A stretch of 64,000 bases of DNA from contig NC_058518.1 of the NCBI RefSeq assembly GCF_904849725.1, positions 416,709,081-416,773,080 on the forward strand, in the 5' to 3' direction. The position numbers and the translations under genes are program-made. The notes below the pieces were generated by a model. That model saw nothing but the letters and a program-made list of their open reading frames with translations. It made no database searches and was not told the origin of the DNA. Source of the stretch: Hordeum vulgare subsp. vulgare. Its lineage: Eukaryota; Streptophyta; Magnoliopsida; Poales; Poaceae. This document shows, in pieces, positions 10,686 to 21,734 of this stretch. The number at the start of each line of letters is the position of its first letter. Position 1 is the first letter of the stretch.

Positions 10686-10917
10686 GGCAGGCGAGAGACG
10701 GCCGACGGGGGGAGGCGCACGCGCGAGCTCTGTCTCCCTCGCCCGCGCTGCGCGCGTGCGTACGTGCTACGTGCAAACGGCTATGGAGGCCGCGAGCGGT
10801 GTGGCGAGGGGGAGGAGGAGGGGGGCTTGGGCGAAGCGCGCGTGGCAGCTTCTACCCCCTCTCTCCGGCGTCCCGCTGGCTTATTGGGTTGCTCCTCTCC
10901 TTGTCTCCGCTGGCTCG

Positions 10918-10924
10918 CTTTATA
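10918..10924 (-). promoter_or_regulatory. Candidate TATA box of the PNRC-like gene
   Basis: TATAAAG on the minus strand, 233 bases before the start codon, leaving a roughly 200-base GC-rich 5' leader. It is the only good TATA match in the surrounding GC-rich sequence. Confidence 0.5.
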
Positions 10925-11135
10925 GGCATGCGGTGGTGGCGATTGCCTGGCCGGAGAGTGGAATTAACGGACGAAGGCGCGGGGAGGACGGAGCCGGAGT
11001 TGGGGGATGCGCGGGAGCACCCCTTGTTTCTCCCCTCGTTTAGGGTCAGTTTTTTTTTCCAGCTTATTTGAGTTTATTATTAAAATAAGTTTGAAGTGTA
11101 AAAGAATTCGTTTTTGATAAGTTAGCTTGACTAGC

Positions 11136-11900
11136 CAAAGAGCCCGTGCGTTACAACGGAAGAGAAAATAACACACACTCTGAACGCAATATATTTACAC
11201 ATTGCATCACATTTGTGTTGCCGATGATGACTTTAGTGCTAACACAACGAAAACGCGTTTGAATGTGCAGTCACTCGGAATAAGATGAGAAATATGTTGT
11301 TTCTTCACACGAGGTTTTTTAAAGGTGTACATGTGTGGTTAACGATGTTTTCTTTTCTCTCAATTTGGTTTTTAATTTAATGGATGTTTATTGCAATTCG
11401 TATCGTCGCCGGAAAGAGAGAAAAAAAGGACCGTACACTACAGATTAAGTTTGCACCAAAAATAATATTTAAGAAGTATTCAACAGCTAAAAATAACATC
11501 TTATTTAGATTCTACATTTTTAATCAAATTTCATATATAACATGTTAAAATTGGAGTTACGGTTTAAAAGATATGGATAATTTTATTTTAGATAATATTT
11601 GAATTGATTCACTGAAAAGTTAGTTTCTTTTTTGTTAAAATATGGAGGGCGGGTTGATTACCTGAAACATCAGGGGTTTTTGTGAACAATGAAAAAAAAC
11701 GATTCGTTTTCTCACTTAAATCCGGACTGCGGGTTGATTACCTGAAACATCAGGGGGTTTTCTGAAAAATACAAAAAATGATTCGTTTTCTGACTTAAAT
11801 CCGGACTGCGGGTTGATTTCAGGAAACGTCGGGGGCTTTTTTGTAAAAGTGGCACGACGGATGACAGAAGCAATTGGCGCTTTATTATTAGGGAGAGATT
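11136..11900. repeat. Unclassified DNA repeat with 80-bp tandem units
   Basis: The segment begins near AGCCCGTGCGTTACAACGG, a sequence common at the ends of Triticeae DNA transposons, and ends near TTTATTATTAGGGAGAG. Inside, a unit starting CGGGTTGATTACCTGAAACATCAGGGG recurs at 11650, 11730 and 11809 (spacing 80 and 79). No coding sequence. A Mutator-like or related non-autonomous element is possible, but unproven. Confidence 0.4.
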
Positions 11901-11999
11901 ATTTTCACCTCTCTTGGCTTCACAATGAAAAAAGTTGGGGGCGAGGCCCGTAGCTTTTGACTTAACCCCAAAAGGGTATAGGAGCGGGCACACATAGCT

Positions 12000-12460
12000 C
12001 CACCCCGTGGCGCCTCTCTCTCGCGACTCAGGGGAACTCCACCAGCACCGCCACCACCTCACCCCCTCCTCCCCCGCACCTTGCCGCTGCCTGAGGAGCC
12101 CGCCAGCGAAGCTCGGTCGGGCTTCAGGGAGGGTGGCAGCGGGGCTTCTGGCCGTGTGGCCCGCTTGTGGGCGGATCTGCCTTGTCTGGCGTGGATCTGG
12201 AGGTTTCGGCGGGCAGGGCTTCGGCGTGGGCCGGCGAGGCTTCGGTGGACCGAAGGGAGGCGCTGCGCAGCGGCACGCTCGCGATGGTGTTGTGCGGCGC
12301 CTCTACACGGGAGCTGGTGGAGGTGCGCGGCGTGTGGGCAGGGTTCGTTTGCGCCAAGACAGCGGCGGTGCTCGGGATCTAGTCGGCCTTGATGGTTCGG
12401 CGTGGCTGTTGGCATGGTGGTGTGAAGTCGTGAGGTCGTGCGGCGACGCGAGGGAGTGAA
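12000..12460 (+). other. GC-rich segment resembling a LINE 5' region
   Basis: Strongly GC-rich sequence with overlapping open frames on both strands and no recognisable domain. The composition and the CTGCCTGAGGAGCCCG..GGATCTGG pattern remind me of 5' regions of Triticeae LINEs. The open frames are what GC-rich DNA gives by chance. Confidence 0.25.
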
Positions 12461-12465
12461 AGGAC

Positions 12466-14282
12466 GTGGATGTCGCCTAGAGGGGGGGTGAATATGCGCT
12501 TTAAAATAATTACGGTTTAGGCTTGAACAAATGCGGAATAAAACTAACGTTTAATTTGTCAAGCACAAAACCTAAAACAACTAGGCTCAACTATGTGCAC
12601 CAACAACTTATGCTAAGCAAGATAAACAACTAAGTGATAGCAAGATATATGACAAGAAACAATATGGCTATCACAAAGTAAAGTGCATAAGTAAAGGGTT
12701 CGGGTAAGAGATAACCGAGGCACCCGGAGACGATGATGTATCCCGAAGTTCACACCCTTGCGGATGCTAATCTCAGTTGGAGCGGTGTGGAGGCACAATG
12801 CTCCCCAAGATGCCACTAAGGCCACCGTAATCTCCTCACGTCCTCGCACAATGCAAGATGCCGTGATTCCACTAAGGGACCCTTGAGGACGGTCACCGAA
12901 CCCGTACAAACAAGGTTGGGGTAATCTCCACAACTTAATTGGAGGCTCCCAACAACACCACAAAGCTTCACCACAATGGCATATGGCTTCGAGGTGACCA
13001 CAAATGCTCGGGGCAATCTCCACAACTTAATTGGAGACCCCGACGCTTGCCCGGAGCTTTACACCACAATGATTGAGCTCCGAGGCACCACCAAGCTTCT
13101 AGGGGTACCAAGTACCCAAAGGTAATAAGCTTCTCAACTTCTCACTTCCACGTATCACCGTGGAGAACTCAAATCGATGCACCAAATGCAATGGCAAGGG
13201 CACACAGAGTGCCCAAATCCTTCTCTCCCAAATCCCACCAAAGGAACTAATGCTAGGGAGGAAAATGAGAGGAAGAATGAAGAAGAACACGAAGAACTCC
13301 AAGATCTAGACCCAATGGGTTCCCCTCACTTAGAGGAGAAAGTGATTGATGGAAATGTGGATCTAGATCTCCTCTCTCTTTTCCCTCAAGAACTAGCAAG
13401 AATCATTGGAGGGATTGAGAGTTAGCAAGCTCGAAGAAGGTTAACAATGGGGGAAGAACACGAGCTAAAGAGATAAGATTCAATGGGGAAGAAGACCCCC
13501 TTTTATAGGCGGGGAAAAAATCCAACAGTTATGCTTCACAGCCCGCACAGAGCGGTACTACCGTTCATGGGAGCGGTACTACCGCTCGGTAGGTTCACCA
13601 ACCATGCTGAGGCCAAAAAGGATGGGAAAACAGTCCGACGGAGCGGTAGTAAAAAATTACTACCGCTCCGGGGGCGGTACTACCGCTCCGGTGGTGGTAC
13701 TACCGCTACAGGAGCGGTACTACCGCTGGCACAAGGAGCGGTACTACCGCTCGATACTGAAACTGCTCTAACTTTGGCATACGGACTCCGAATTCAACGA
13801 AACCAAGTTTGTTGGAAAGGTAAAGACATGAGCTAACACAATATTGATAGAAATATCAATAAGAATCAAGTGAGAAAATGCTCATAAGAAAATGGTGAAA
13901 ACCCTTCTTCGAATAAGACCGGTAAAAACTCTCAACATCGAAAACATCATAGAAGATGCATATGGACTCCGTTTTCGATGAACTCGAGCATGTCATGAAT
14001 ATGACCATAAGCTCTAAGACTCACAAAGAGAAACACCCAACAAGAACCAAGAAGTATGATGCAAGGATGCAAATGGTTTGAGCTCTCAACGAACGATACG
14101 ATCAAGCTACTTACTTGAGAGCCCCCTTAACAGTACGACAATCTATCCTAAAACACAAAACCTATCAAGGGCAAACCTATACCTTGCACCTCGTCCTCTT
14201 GAGCTGGATGACGATGATCTTGGCTTCCTCAAGATGGACCACCTTCTTGATTGCGTTGGCTTGATGAAGACTAGTCGATAGC
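12466..14282. repeat. Unclassified interspersed repeat, LTR-like
   Basis: About 1.8 kb starting TGTCGCCTAGAGGGGGGGTGAATA, a sequence I recognise as recurrent in Triticeae genomes but cannot name. It holds a repeated block (CTCCACAACTTAATTGGAG at about 12928 and 13018), a palindrome cluster at 13551-13752 and a TTTTATAGG box near 13501. No domain-bearing frame was seen. It could be an LTR of a large non-autonomous retrotransposon. Confidence 0.4.
13551..13752. repeat. Cluster of GCGGTACTACCGC palindromes
   Basis: Seven copies of a near-perfect palindrome of the form GAGCGGTAsTACCGCTC lie within 200 bases (about 13551, 13571, 13641, 13672, 13693, 13712, 13735). The one at 13641-13668 has an exact 12-bp stem (GAGCGGTAGTAA) and an AAAA loop. 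Confidence 0.8.
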
Positions 14283-14417
14283 TCCCCCATACACAACATG
14301 GGTGAGCCTCTTGCTACGGCAACAAAAGACCTTCCCCGGCAACGGGGCCAGAAATCCTTCTGCTACGGCAACAAAAGACCTTCCTCGGCAACGGCGTTAG
14401 AGGTCCTTCTGCTGCTA
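14283..14417 (-). other. Duplicated primer-site region of minus-strand Athila-type element
   Basis: Read on the minus strand, the LTR end is followed by two similar blocks, each with a CGCCGTTGCC or CCCCGTTGCC core resembling the tRNA-Asp primer site and each followed by AAGGTCTTTTGTTGCCGTAGC. The element is cut at about 14283, where unrelated repeat begins. Confidence 0.5.
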
Positions 14418-16001
14418 GCTACGCCTATAGGGATTTCCTTGGCAAATATGCAAAGGATCCCACCACGGCCTTGGAGCCTTGCGTTGGTGTTCCCTTGAAG
14501 AGGAAAGGATGATGCAACACAAAAGCAGTAAGTATTTCCCTCAGTTTGAGAACCAAGGTATCGATCCAGTAGGAGGATCGCGTCAAGTCACAAGTACCTG
14601 CACAAACACAAAGAGCTTGCACCCAACGCTATGAGGGGTTGTCAATCCCTTATAGATTGTTTGCAAAGTGAGAACTGAAAGCAAAACGTAAACAAAGCAA
14701 AGTAAAAGTAAAAGTGGAGATGATAGTTGTGAATAGACCCGGGGGCCGTAGTGTTCACTAGGGGCTTCTCTCATGAAAGCAAGTAGACGGTGCGTGAACG
14801 AATTACTGTCGAGCAATTGATAGAACCGCGCAAAGTCATGACGTTATCTATGGCAATGATCATATGTATAGGCATCACATCCAAAACAAGTAGACCGATA
14901 CTTTCTCATCTACTACTATTACTCCACACGTCGACCGCTATCCAGCATGCATCTAGTGTATTGAGTTCATAAGAACAGAGTAACGCCTTAAGCAAGATGA
15001 CATGATGTAGATGGACAATCTCAAATCTATGATGAAAGCCCATCTTGTTACCCTTGATGGCAAGAACACGATGCGTGCCTTGCTGCCTCTTCTTTCACTG
15101 GGAAAGGTCACCGCATGGTATGAACCCAAAACCAAGCACTTCTCCCATTGCAAGAATCATAGATCTAGTTGGCCAAACAAAACCCAAGACTCGAAGAGAC
15201 TTACAAGGATATCAAATCATGCATATAAGAAATCAGCAAAGACTCAAATGTAAATCATAGATGATCTGATCACAAATCCACAATTCATCGGATCTCGACA
15301 AACACACCACCAAAGAGAATTACATCGGATAGATCTCCATGAAGATCATGGAGAACTTTGTATTGAAGATCCAAGAGAGAGAAGAAGCCATCTAGCTATT
15401 AACTACGGACCCGTAGGTCTGAAGTGGACTACTCAGGAGTCATTGAAGGGGGCGATGATGTTGATGTAGAAGCCCTCCAGCTCCAAAGTCCCCTCCGGCA
15501 GGGCACCGGGAAGGGTCTCCAGATGAGATCTCGCGGAAACGGAAGCTTGCGGCGGCGGAAAAGTGGTTTCGTGGACGTCCTGATTTTTTCTGGCATTTTA
15601 GGGAATTTAAGGCCAAAGAGCTAGGGCAGGGGAGCACCAGGGAGGCCACAAGACTGGTTGTCGCGGCATGTGGGCCCCTGCCTTGGCCCCCGTGGGCTTG
15701 TCGCGGCAACAGGGCTTGTGGGCTCCCTGTGGGCCCCCTGCCTTGGCCCTCAAGTCCCCCGATCTTCTTCTGTTCTGGAAAAATTTATTTCGAGGATTTT
15801 ATTTCGTTTGGACTCCGTTCCAAAATCAGATCTAAAAAGAGTCAAAATCATGCTATGTGGGTGAAAAAACAGTAACTGCCACTTGGCACTGAATTAATAA
15901 GTTAGTCCCAAAAAAGATATAAAAGGTAAATAAAACATCCAAAGTTGACAAGATAACAACATGAAACCATCAAAAATTATAGATACGTTTGAGACGTATC
16001 A
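14418..16001 (-). mobile_element. LTR of Athila-lineage retrotransposon (Sabrina/WHAM-like), copy A
   Basis: On the minus strand it starts TGATACGTCTCAAACGTATC at 16001 and runs about 1.58 kb. It is the reverse complement, with many substitutions, of the LTR at 18657-20203. The left limit is approximate, placed just before the primer-like repeats. The family name is from memory; the TGATACGTCTC start and TGGCGCC primer site agree with Athila-lineage elements of wheat. Confidence 0.65.
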
Positions 16002-18656
16002 AGCATTCCCAAGCTTAACTCCTGCTCGACCTCGAGTAGGGAAGTGATAAAGAATGATTTTTTGATGATTTCATGCTACCTAGCATAGATGTCCTTTGTA
16101 ACTCCTCTTATGTGACGTGAATGTTTAGATCCATTAGATTCAAAACAATAGTTTGCTATTGACGTGGAGACAATAATACTTCAAGCAAACTAGCTACATA
16201 ATCATGAACTTTCAAAATAACAAGGCCAAAAGAAAGTTATCCCTACAAAATCATATAGTCTGGCTATGCTCTATCATCCTTGCACAACGAATTTAAATCA
16301 TGCACAACCTCGGTATTGGCCAAGTAATTGTTTTCACACCTTTACTTTCTCAAACTTTTTCAACTCTCACGCAATACATGAGCGTGAGCCATGGTTTTTA
16401 GCACTAAAAGTGGAATGGAGTGTGGTGGAGGTTGCAAGGCAAACAAGGAGAAGAAGGTCACATTGACTAGGCATATCAACGAGCTATGGAGATGCTCATC
16501 AATAGATATCAACGTGAATGAGTAGGGATTGTCATACAAATCATGCACTAGAGCTAAGAGTATGTGAAAGCTCTTAAACAAAACTAGTAGGTGTGCATCC
16601 AACTTGCTTGCTCACGAAGACCTAAGGCAATTTTGAGGAAGCCTATCATTGGAATATACAAGCCAAGTTATATAATGAAAATTTCCCACTAGCTATATGG
16701 TGGTGACAAAACAAGAGACTCTCAATCATGAAGATCATGGTGCTTAATAAGCACAAGTGTGGAAAGATAGTAGCATTGTCCCTTCTCTCTTTTTCTCTCA
16801 TTTTTTTGGTGGGCTCTTTGGCCTCTTTTTTTTGGTGGGCATCTTTGGCCTCTTTTTGTAAATGGGCTTCGCTGGCCTCTTTTATTTCCTCACATGGGAC
16901 AATGCTCCATCAATGATGATCATCACACTTACAACTCAAAACTTAGAGTAATGATAACTCTATATGAAATGCCTTCGGTAGTGTACCGTGACAATGATCT
17001 AGCATGGCATAGACATCAATGGAAACATCATGCTAGCTATCTTATGATCATGAAATGGCAATGTAGAAGCGGTGGCACATGTCATGGTGGTAGTTGCATG
17101 GAAATATATCTTGGAATGGCTTTGAAAAAGCCATAGTAGGTAGGTACGGTGGCTGTTTTGAGGGAGGCTAATGGTGGGTTTTGTGCACCGGCGAAAGTTG
17201 CACGGCACTAAAGAAGATAGTGATGGTGGAAGGTGAAAGTGCATCTAAACCATGGAATCAACATTAGTCATGAAGAACTCACATACTTGTTGCAAAAGTT
17301 TTAGTAGTAGTCGAAACAAAGCATTCAACGCATACTCCTAGGGGAAGGGTTGGTAGGTATAAACCATCACGCGATCCCGACCGCAACACAAAGGATGACA
17401 ATCAATAGACTAATCATGCTTAGACTTCATCACATAGCGATTCACCATACGTGCATGCTACGGGAATCACTAACTTTAACACAAGTATTTCTAGATCCAC
17501 AACACCTTACTAGTATAACTTCAATATTACCACAACCACAACTCAAAACTAATTGAGATGAATCAAACTTCTCTAACTATTCAATGCACATGAAGGTGGA
17601 AGTTTTCATATCCCTTTGGATAACTACCCCTTTTGAGACTACTTTCGTAGCATAGATCAACTACCAAGCTACGCACCGCTGTGCTCTAAAAGATATAAGT
17701 GAAGCACACAGAGCAAAATCAACTAGCTCAAAAGATATAAGTGAAGCACATGTGAGCTGAATTGTCTAACCAAAGGATATAAGTGAAGCTCGACAAAATC
17801 AGAGTGAGTGCATGTCTCTCTCTCTAGGTGTGCAGCAAGGAAGATTGTGACACAACAAAAATAAAAGACTCCTACAATACAAGACGCTCCAAGCAAAACA
17901 CATAACATGTGGTGAATGAAAATATAGCCCCAAGTAACGTTACCGATGGATTGAAGACGGTGAATGAAAATATAGCCCGAAGTAACGTTACCGATGGATT
18001 GAAGACGAAAGAGGGGATGCCTTCCCGGGGCATCCCCAAGCATAGGCTTTTTCAGCATCCTTGAATCAACTTGGGGTGTCTTGGGCATCCCCAAGCTTGA
18101 GCTCTTGCCAGTCTTTATATCTTTGTCCATAAGAACTTCATCCAAAACTTGAAAACTTCACAACACGAAACTTAAACAGAAACTCGTGATAACATTAGTA
18201 TAAGAAAGCAAACCATCGCTTCCTTAGGTACTGTAGCAAACTTAAATTCTACTTATGTTGATGTTGGGTTACTGTATTTTCAGTCTTCCATGAATAATAC
18301 CCCCCCGATACTATCCATAATTTCATCAAAATAAGCAACCAACTCAACAAAAACAGAATTTGTTAACAGTAGACCAGTCTGTAGCAATCTGTATACTTCG
18401 TATACTTCTGGTACTTCAAAAATTCTGAAAAAATACGACAGTCTGAAGAATTTGCGTAGTAATCAGCAGCAAAAAGAATCAACTCAAAAGCTCTTACGGA
18501 AAAAAAAAATTCTTTTCGTGAGCAGGAAGTTTCTGTCTTTTTCCAGCAGGATCAAACAACCATTACCAAGACTAGTCATAAAGGCTTTGCTTGGCTCAAA
18601 CACAAAAAGAAGCACAAAAAACACAATCACAACAGAATTATGAAAGTGTGGACGCA
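16002..18656 (-). mobile_element. 3' internal region of the Athila-type element A
   Basis: This joins the LTR at 16001 without a break and shows features I recall from the 3' non-coding interior of these elements: A+G-rich tracts next to GAGGCCAAAGAGCCCACC repeats (near 16785-16885 on the minus strand), repeated AAAAGATATAAGTGAAGCAC blocks (17687-17790) and a 48-bp duplication at 17911-18006. No pol domain remains. It ends abruptly at 18656 against the LTR of element B. Confidence 0.55.
17911..18006. repeat. 48-bp direct duplication
   Basis: GGTGAATGAAAATATAGCCC..GATGGATTGAAGAC-type sequence occurs twice in tandem, starting at 17911 and 17959, with one clear difference (CCCCAAG versus CCCGAAG). 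Confidence 0.8.
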
Positions 18657-20203
18657 TGATACGTCTCAAACGTACCTACAATTTTTGATGGTTTCACGCT
18701 GTTATCTTGTCTTCTTTGGTTGTTTTATGTACCTTTTATATCTTTTTTGGGACTAACTTATTGATTCAGTGCCAAGTGCCAGTTCCTGTTTTTTCCGTGT
18801 TATTGACTCTTTTCAGATCTGATTTTGGAACGGAGTCCAAAAAAACCCCGAAATGATTTTTTTCCCGAACGGAAGAAGACCAGGGGGCTTTTGGGCCAAG
18901 CCAGGTGGGCTGCAGGGAGCCCACAAGCTCCCACCATGCCACCAGGGGGAGGCGGCGGTGGGCAAGCTTGTGGCTTCCCTAGCCACCTCCTGACCTAGGT
19001 TTTGCGCCTATATATTCCCAAATATTCCGCAAAAAATCAGGGGAGCCTTGAAAATACTTTTCCGCCGCCGCAAGCTTCCGTTTCCGCGAGATCTCATCTA
19101 GAGACCCTTCTCGGCGCCCTGCCGGAGGGGACTTTGAGGTGGAGGGCTTCTTCATCATCATCATCGCCCCTCCAATGACTCGTGAGTAGTTCACTTCAGA
19201 CCTATGGGTCGGTAGTTAGTAGCTAGATGCCTTCTTCTCTCTCTTGGATCTTCAATACAAAGTTCTCCATGATCTTCATGGAGATCTATCCGATGCAATC
19301 TTCTTTGGCGATGTGTTTGTCGAGATCCGATGAATTGTGGACTTGTGATCAGATTATCTATGATATATATTTGAGTCTTTGCTGATTTCTTATATGCATG
19401 ATTTGATATCCTTGTAAGTCTCTCCGAGTCTTGGGTTTTGTTTGGACAACTAGATCTATGATTCTTGCAATGGGAGAAGTGCTTGGTTTTGGGTTCTCCC
19501 ATGTGATGACCTTTCCCAGTAACAGTAGGGGCAGCAAGGCACACATCAAGCAGTTGCCATCAAGGGTAAAAAATGGGGTTTTTATCATTGGTTTGAGATT
19601 ATCCCTCTACATCATGTCATCTTGTTTAAGGTGTTACTCTGTTCTTATGGACTTAATACACTAGATGCATGATGGATAGCGGTCGACGTGTGGAGTAATA
19701 GTAGTAGATGCAGACAATATCGGTCTACTTGTTTCGGACGTGATGCCTATAGAAATAATCATTGCATACATATCGTCACGACTTTGCGCGGTTCTATCAA
19801 TTGCTCGACAGTAATTTGTTCACCCACCGTCTACTTGCTTTCATGAGAGAAGCCACTAGTAAACACTACGGCCCTCGGGTCTATTCACATCCATCGTTTA
19901 CACCTCCGCTTTTATTTTGCTTTGTTACTTTGTTCTTTCAGTTCTCACTTGACAAACAATCTATAAGGGATTGACAACCCCTTCATAGCGTTGGGTGCAA
20001 GCTTTTGTGTTTGTGCAGGATCTTGAGATACTCTTCCGCCGGATTGATACCTTGCTTCTCAAACTGAGGGAAATACTTACCAACGCTATGCTACATCACC
20101 CTTTCCGCTTCGAGGGAACACCAACGCAAGGCTCCAAGGCCACGGGGGAAATCCTTTGCATACTTGCCTAGGAAGTCCCTTAAGGCCTAGCCGTAGCTGA
20201 AGG
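18657..20203 (+). mobile_element. LTR of Athila-lineage retrotransposon, copy B
   Basis: Starts TGATACGTCTCAAACGTACC and is followed by its primer site and leader, so it is a 5' LTR on the plus strand. It is in inverted orientation to copy A and differs from it at many positions, so the two are not LTRs of one recent element. The right end is approximate (a few bases before TGGTGCCGTTGC at 20209). Confidence 0.65.
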
Positions 20204-20208
20204 ATTCT

Positions 20209-20311
20209 TGGTGCCGTTGCTGAGGAGTATCAAGCAACACTCCTATTTCTGGCGCCATTGGAAGGTCTTTTGTTTCAGTAGCAGAAGAATTTCTGGCGCC
20301 GTTGCTGGGGA
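20209..20311 (+). other. Triplicated primer-binding-site-like sequence
   Basis: TGGTGCCGTTGCTGAGG (20209), TGGCGCCATTGG (20250) and TGGCGCCGTTGCTGGGG (20294) follow the LTR. The last is the best match to the tRNA-Asp primer site known for Athila-lineage elements (TGGCGCCGTTGCCGGGG) and is likely the original or the functional copy. Confidence 0.6.
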
Positions 20312-20527
20312 GGAGAAATCAAGATCTATCCAAGTAGGTCTCACAAACTCATCTCTTGCATTTACTTTTGTTGCCAGTTGCCTCTCGTTTTCCTCTCCCC
20401 CACTTCACATTTGTCGTTTTCTCCTTTGCCTTTTTTGTTCGCCCTTTTCTCTCGCTTGCTTTCTGTTCGCTTGTGTGCCATGTGCCCTCAATATGCTTGC
20501 ATCTTCGCTTGGTGAAAATCTAGTGAT

Positions 20528-20998
20528 ATGGATCCTCATCCACTTGCTAGTCTATTTAAGAGACCCACTCATGTGGAACAAATTGCTATTGAGTTGAGGG
20601 AAATTGCCTATTCCTTTGGAGTTTTGCGTAAGATGCGTGAATCTGAAAATTGTGAGGAAGAAATTCATGAAGTGATTCACGAGGGCTCCTTGGATGAAAA
20701 GCATGATTGCAATGATTTCACTATAAATCCTATTAGTGACGATCATGCTAAAAATATGCAAAACCCTAAGCTTCGGGATGCTAGTTTTGCTTTGTCCACT
20801 ACTTGTTGCAATAATCATGATTGGGGTGATGATCTTTCTTATGATCTTGAAAATTTGTTCAAACCTCATGATGAATATGATATTTGCAACAATACTGAAA
20901 GTGGGATTGAAGAAGTCATGATTTTATTTGATGATAATCCCACTATTTTTGAAGAGCGTCAACTTTGCATGCATGCATGTGGATCATGTGGATACTGA
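20528..20998 (+). pseudogene. Truncated leader/gag-proximal frame of Athila-type element B
   Basis: A 156-codon frame starts MDPHPLASLFKRPTHVEQ and is acidic, with the repeated ENLFKPH..Y and DDNPTIFEE patterns that I recall from degraded Athila-type elements in wheat. It has no CCHC knuckle or enzymatic domain. The element ends soon after (about 21000) where the CACTA-like gene begins, so everything downstream of this part is missing. It is a remnant, not a host gene. Confidence 0.5.
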
Positions 20999-21059
20999 AA
21001 GAGGTGTTCGATGAAATGCCCGAGCCACACTAGTTAAGCTTTCTCCTCTCGAAACTCGA

Positions 21060-21734
21060 CCTCCGAGCTCCATTTTCAACGAGATTTGTCTAGATTTAGC
21101 GGTCCGTCACGCCCCGTCCCCGCCCCGTCTTCACCATCGTCGACCGCCCGTGCCGATCTCGTCGTCGGCACCACCGTGGTGAGCCTCTTGTTCTTATCTT
21201 CTTTCTGAAAGAAAAAAAATTCTGACTTCAGATAGACACTTGTCTAATTTTCTTACTTTTATTATTCCTTGTTATTATATAGTGCGATGATTTTGGTATC
21301 CGCCCCCGTCGGCCCTCGTCCTGTCTATGATTCAGATGTGGTATATATTATCTTTTCATAACTATTTGGTTCATTTTCTGTTTATGACAATTATGTCGAC
21401 CAATGTGACATAGATTTTATTTATCTAGGAGGTTGTTGAACCGGAAATTCCAACCGACCCTATTATCGAGAGGTTAAATTTAGTTGAAGAAGAAAACAAT
21501 TACTTGAAGGAAAAAATAAGAAAAATTGAGAAGGAGAAGATGATATTGGAGTTGCATGTTGCGGATGTCGTCGATGATCACAAGATCAAGATGGATGCAA
21601 TGCGGTTGAAGATTAAAAAGATTAGAAAATATGCCATTCATACCGAGGCTTGGTATCATTATGCAGTTGGATCAGTTGTTACCTTGGTTGCGGTTATGAT
21701 CGCATTTGTTTTTGCATTGAAATGTTTTACATAA
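21060..21734 (+). CDS. Coiled-coil, tail-anchored protein of probable CACTA transposon
   Basis: Three exons are inferred: one ending at 21178 (before GTGAGC), one at 21283-21340, and one at 21429-21734. The last exon encodes 101 residues: an acidic lead (EPEIPTDPIIERL), a heptad-rich charged coiled coil over about residues 17-65, and a hydrophobic C-terminal segment (about 78-98, GSVVTLVAVMIAFVFALKCF) ending in CFT. The second exon reads open into it only in the frame ..VGPRPVYDSDV; the frame continuing best from exon 1 meets a stop, so a small frameshift is likely. I recall this protein type from repeat-associated predictions in Triticeae near CACTA elements, but no CACTA terminal repeat is visible here. 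The start codon is not identified. Its function is unknown; the fold suggests a tail-anchored membrane protein. Confidence 0.45.

Noticed and set aside
10144..11043. Several longer open frames on both strands around the PNRC-like gene
   Set aside because: GC-rich DNA suppresses stop codons. Only the 116-codon minus frame contains conserved motifs; the others are arginine/proline/alanine-rich shadows.
12007..12459. Possible host gene in the GC-rich block
   Set aside because: No domain, no codon pattern and frames on both strands; it looks more like repeat or LINE 5' sequence.
13177..13425. Acidic 82-codon frame (..EENERKNEEEHEEL..)
   Set aside because: It lies inside an interspersed repeat, and the acidic run comes from A/G-rich simple sequence.
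20995..21035. PPR-like peptide (VFDEMPEPH)
   Set aside because: Only one nine-residue match without neighbouring PPR helices; most likely chance or part of the transposon leader.
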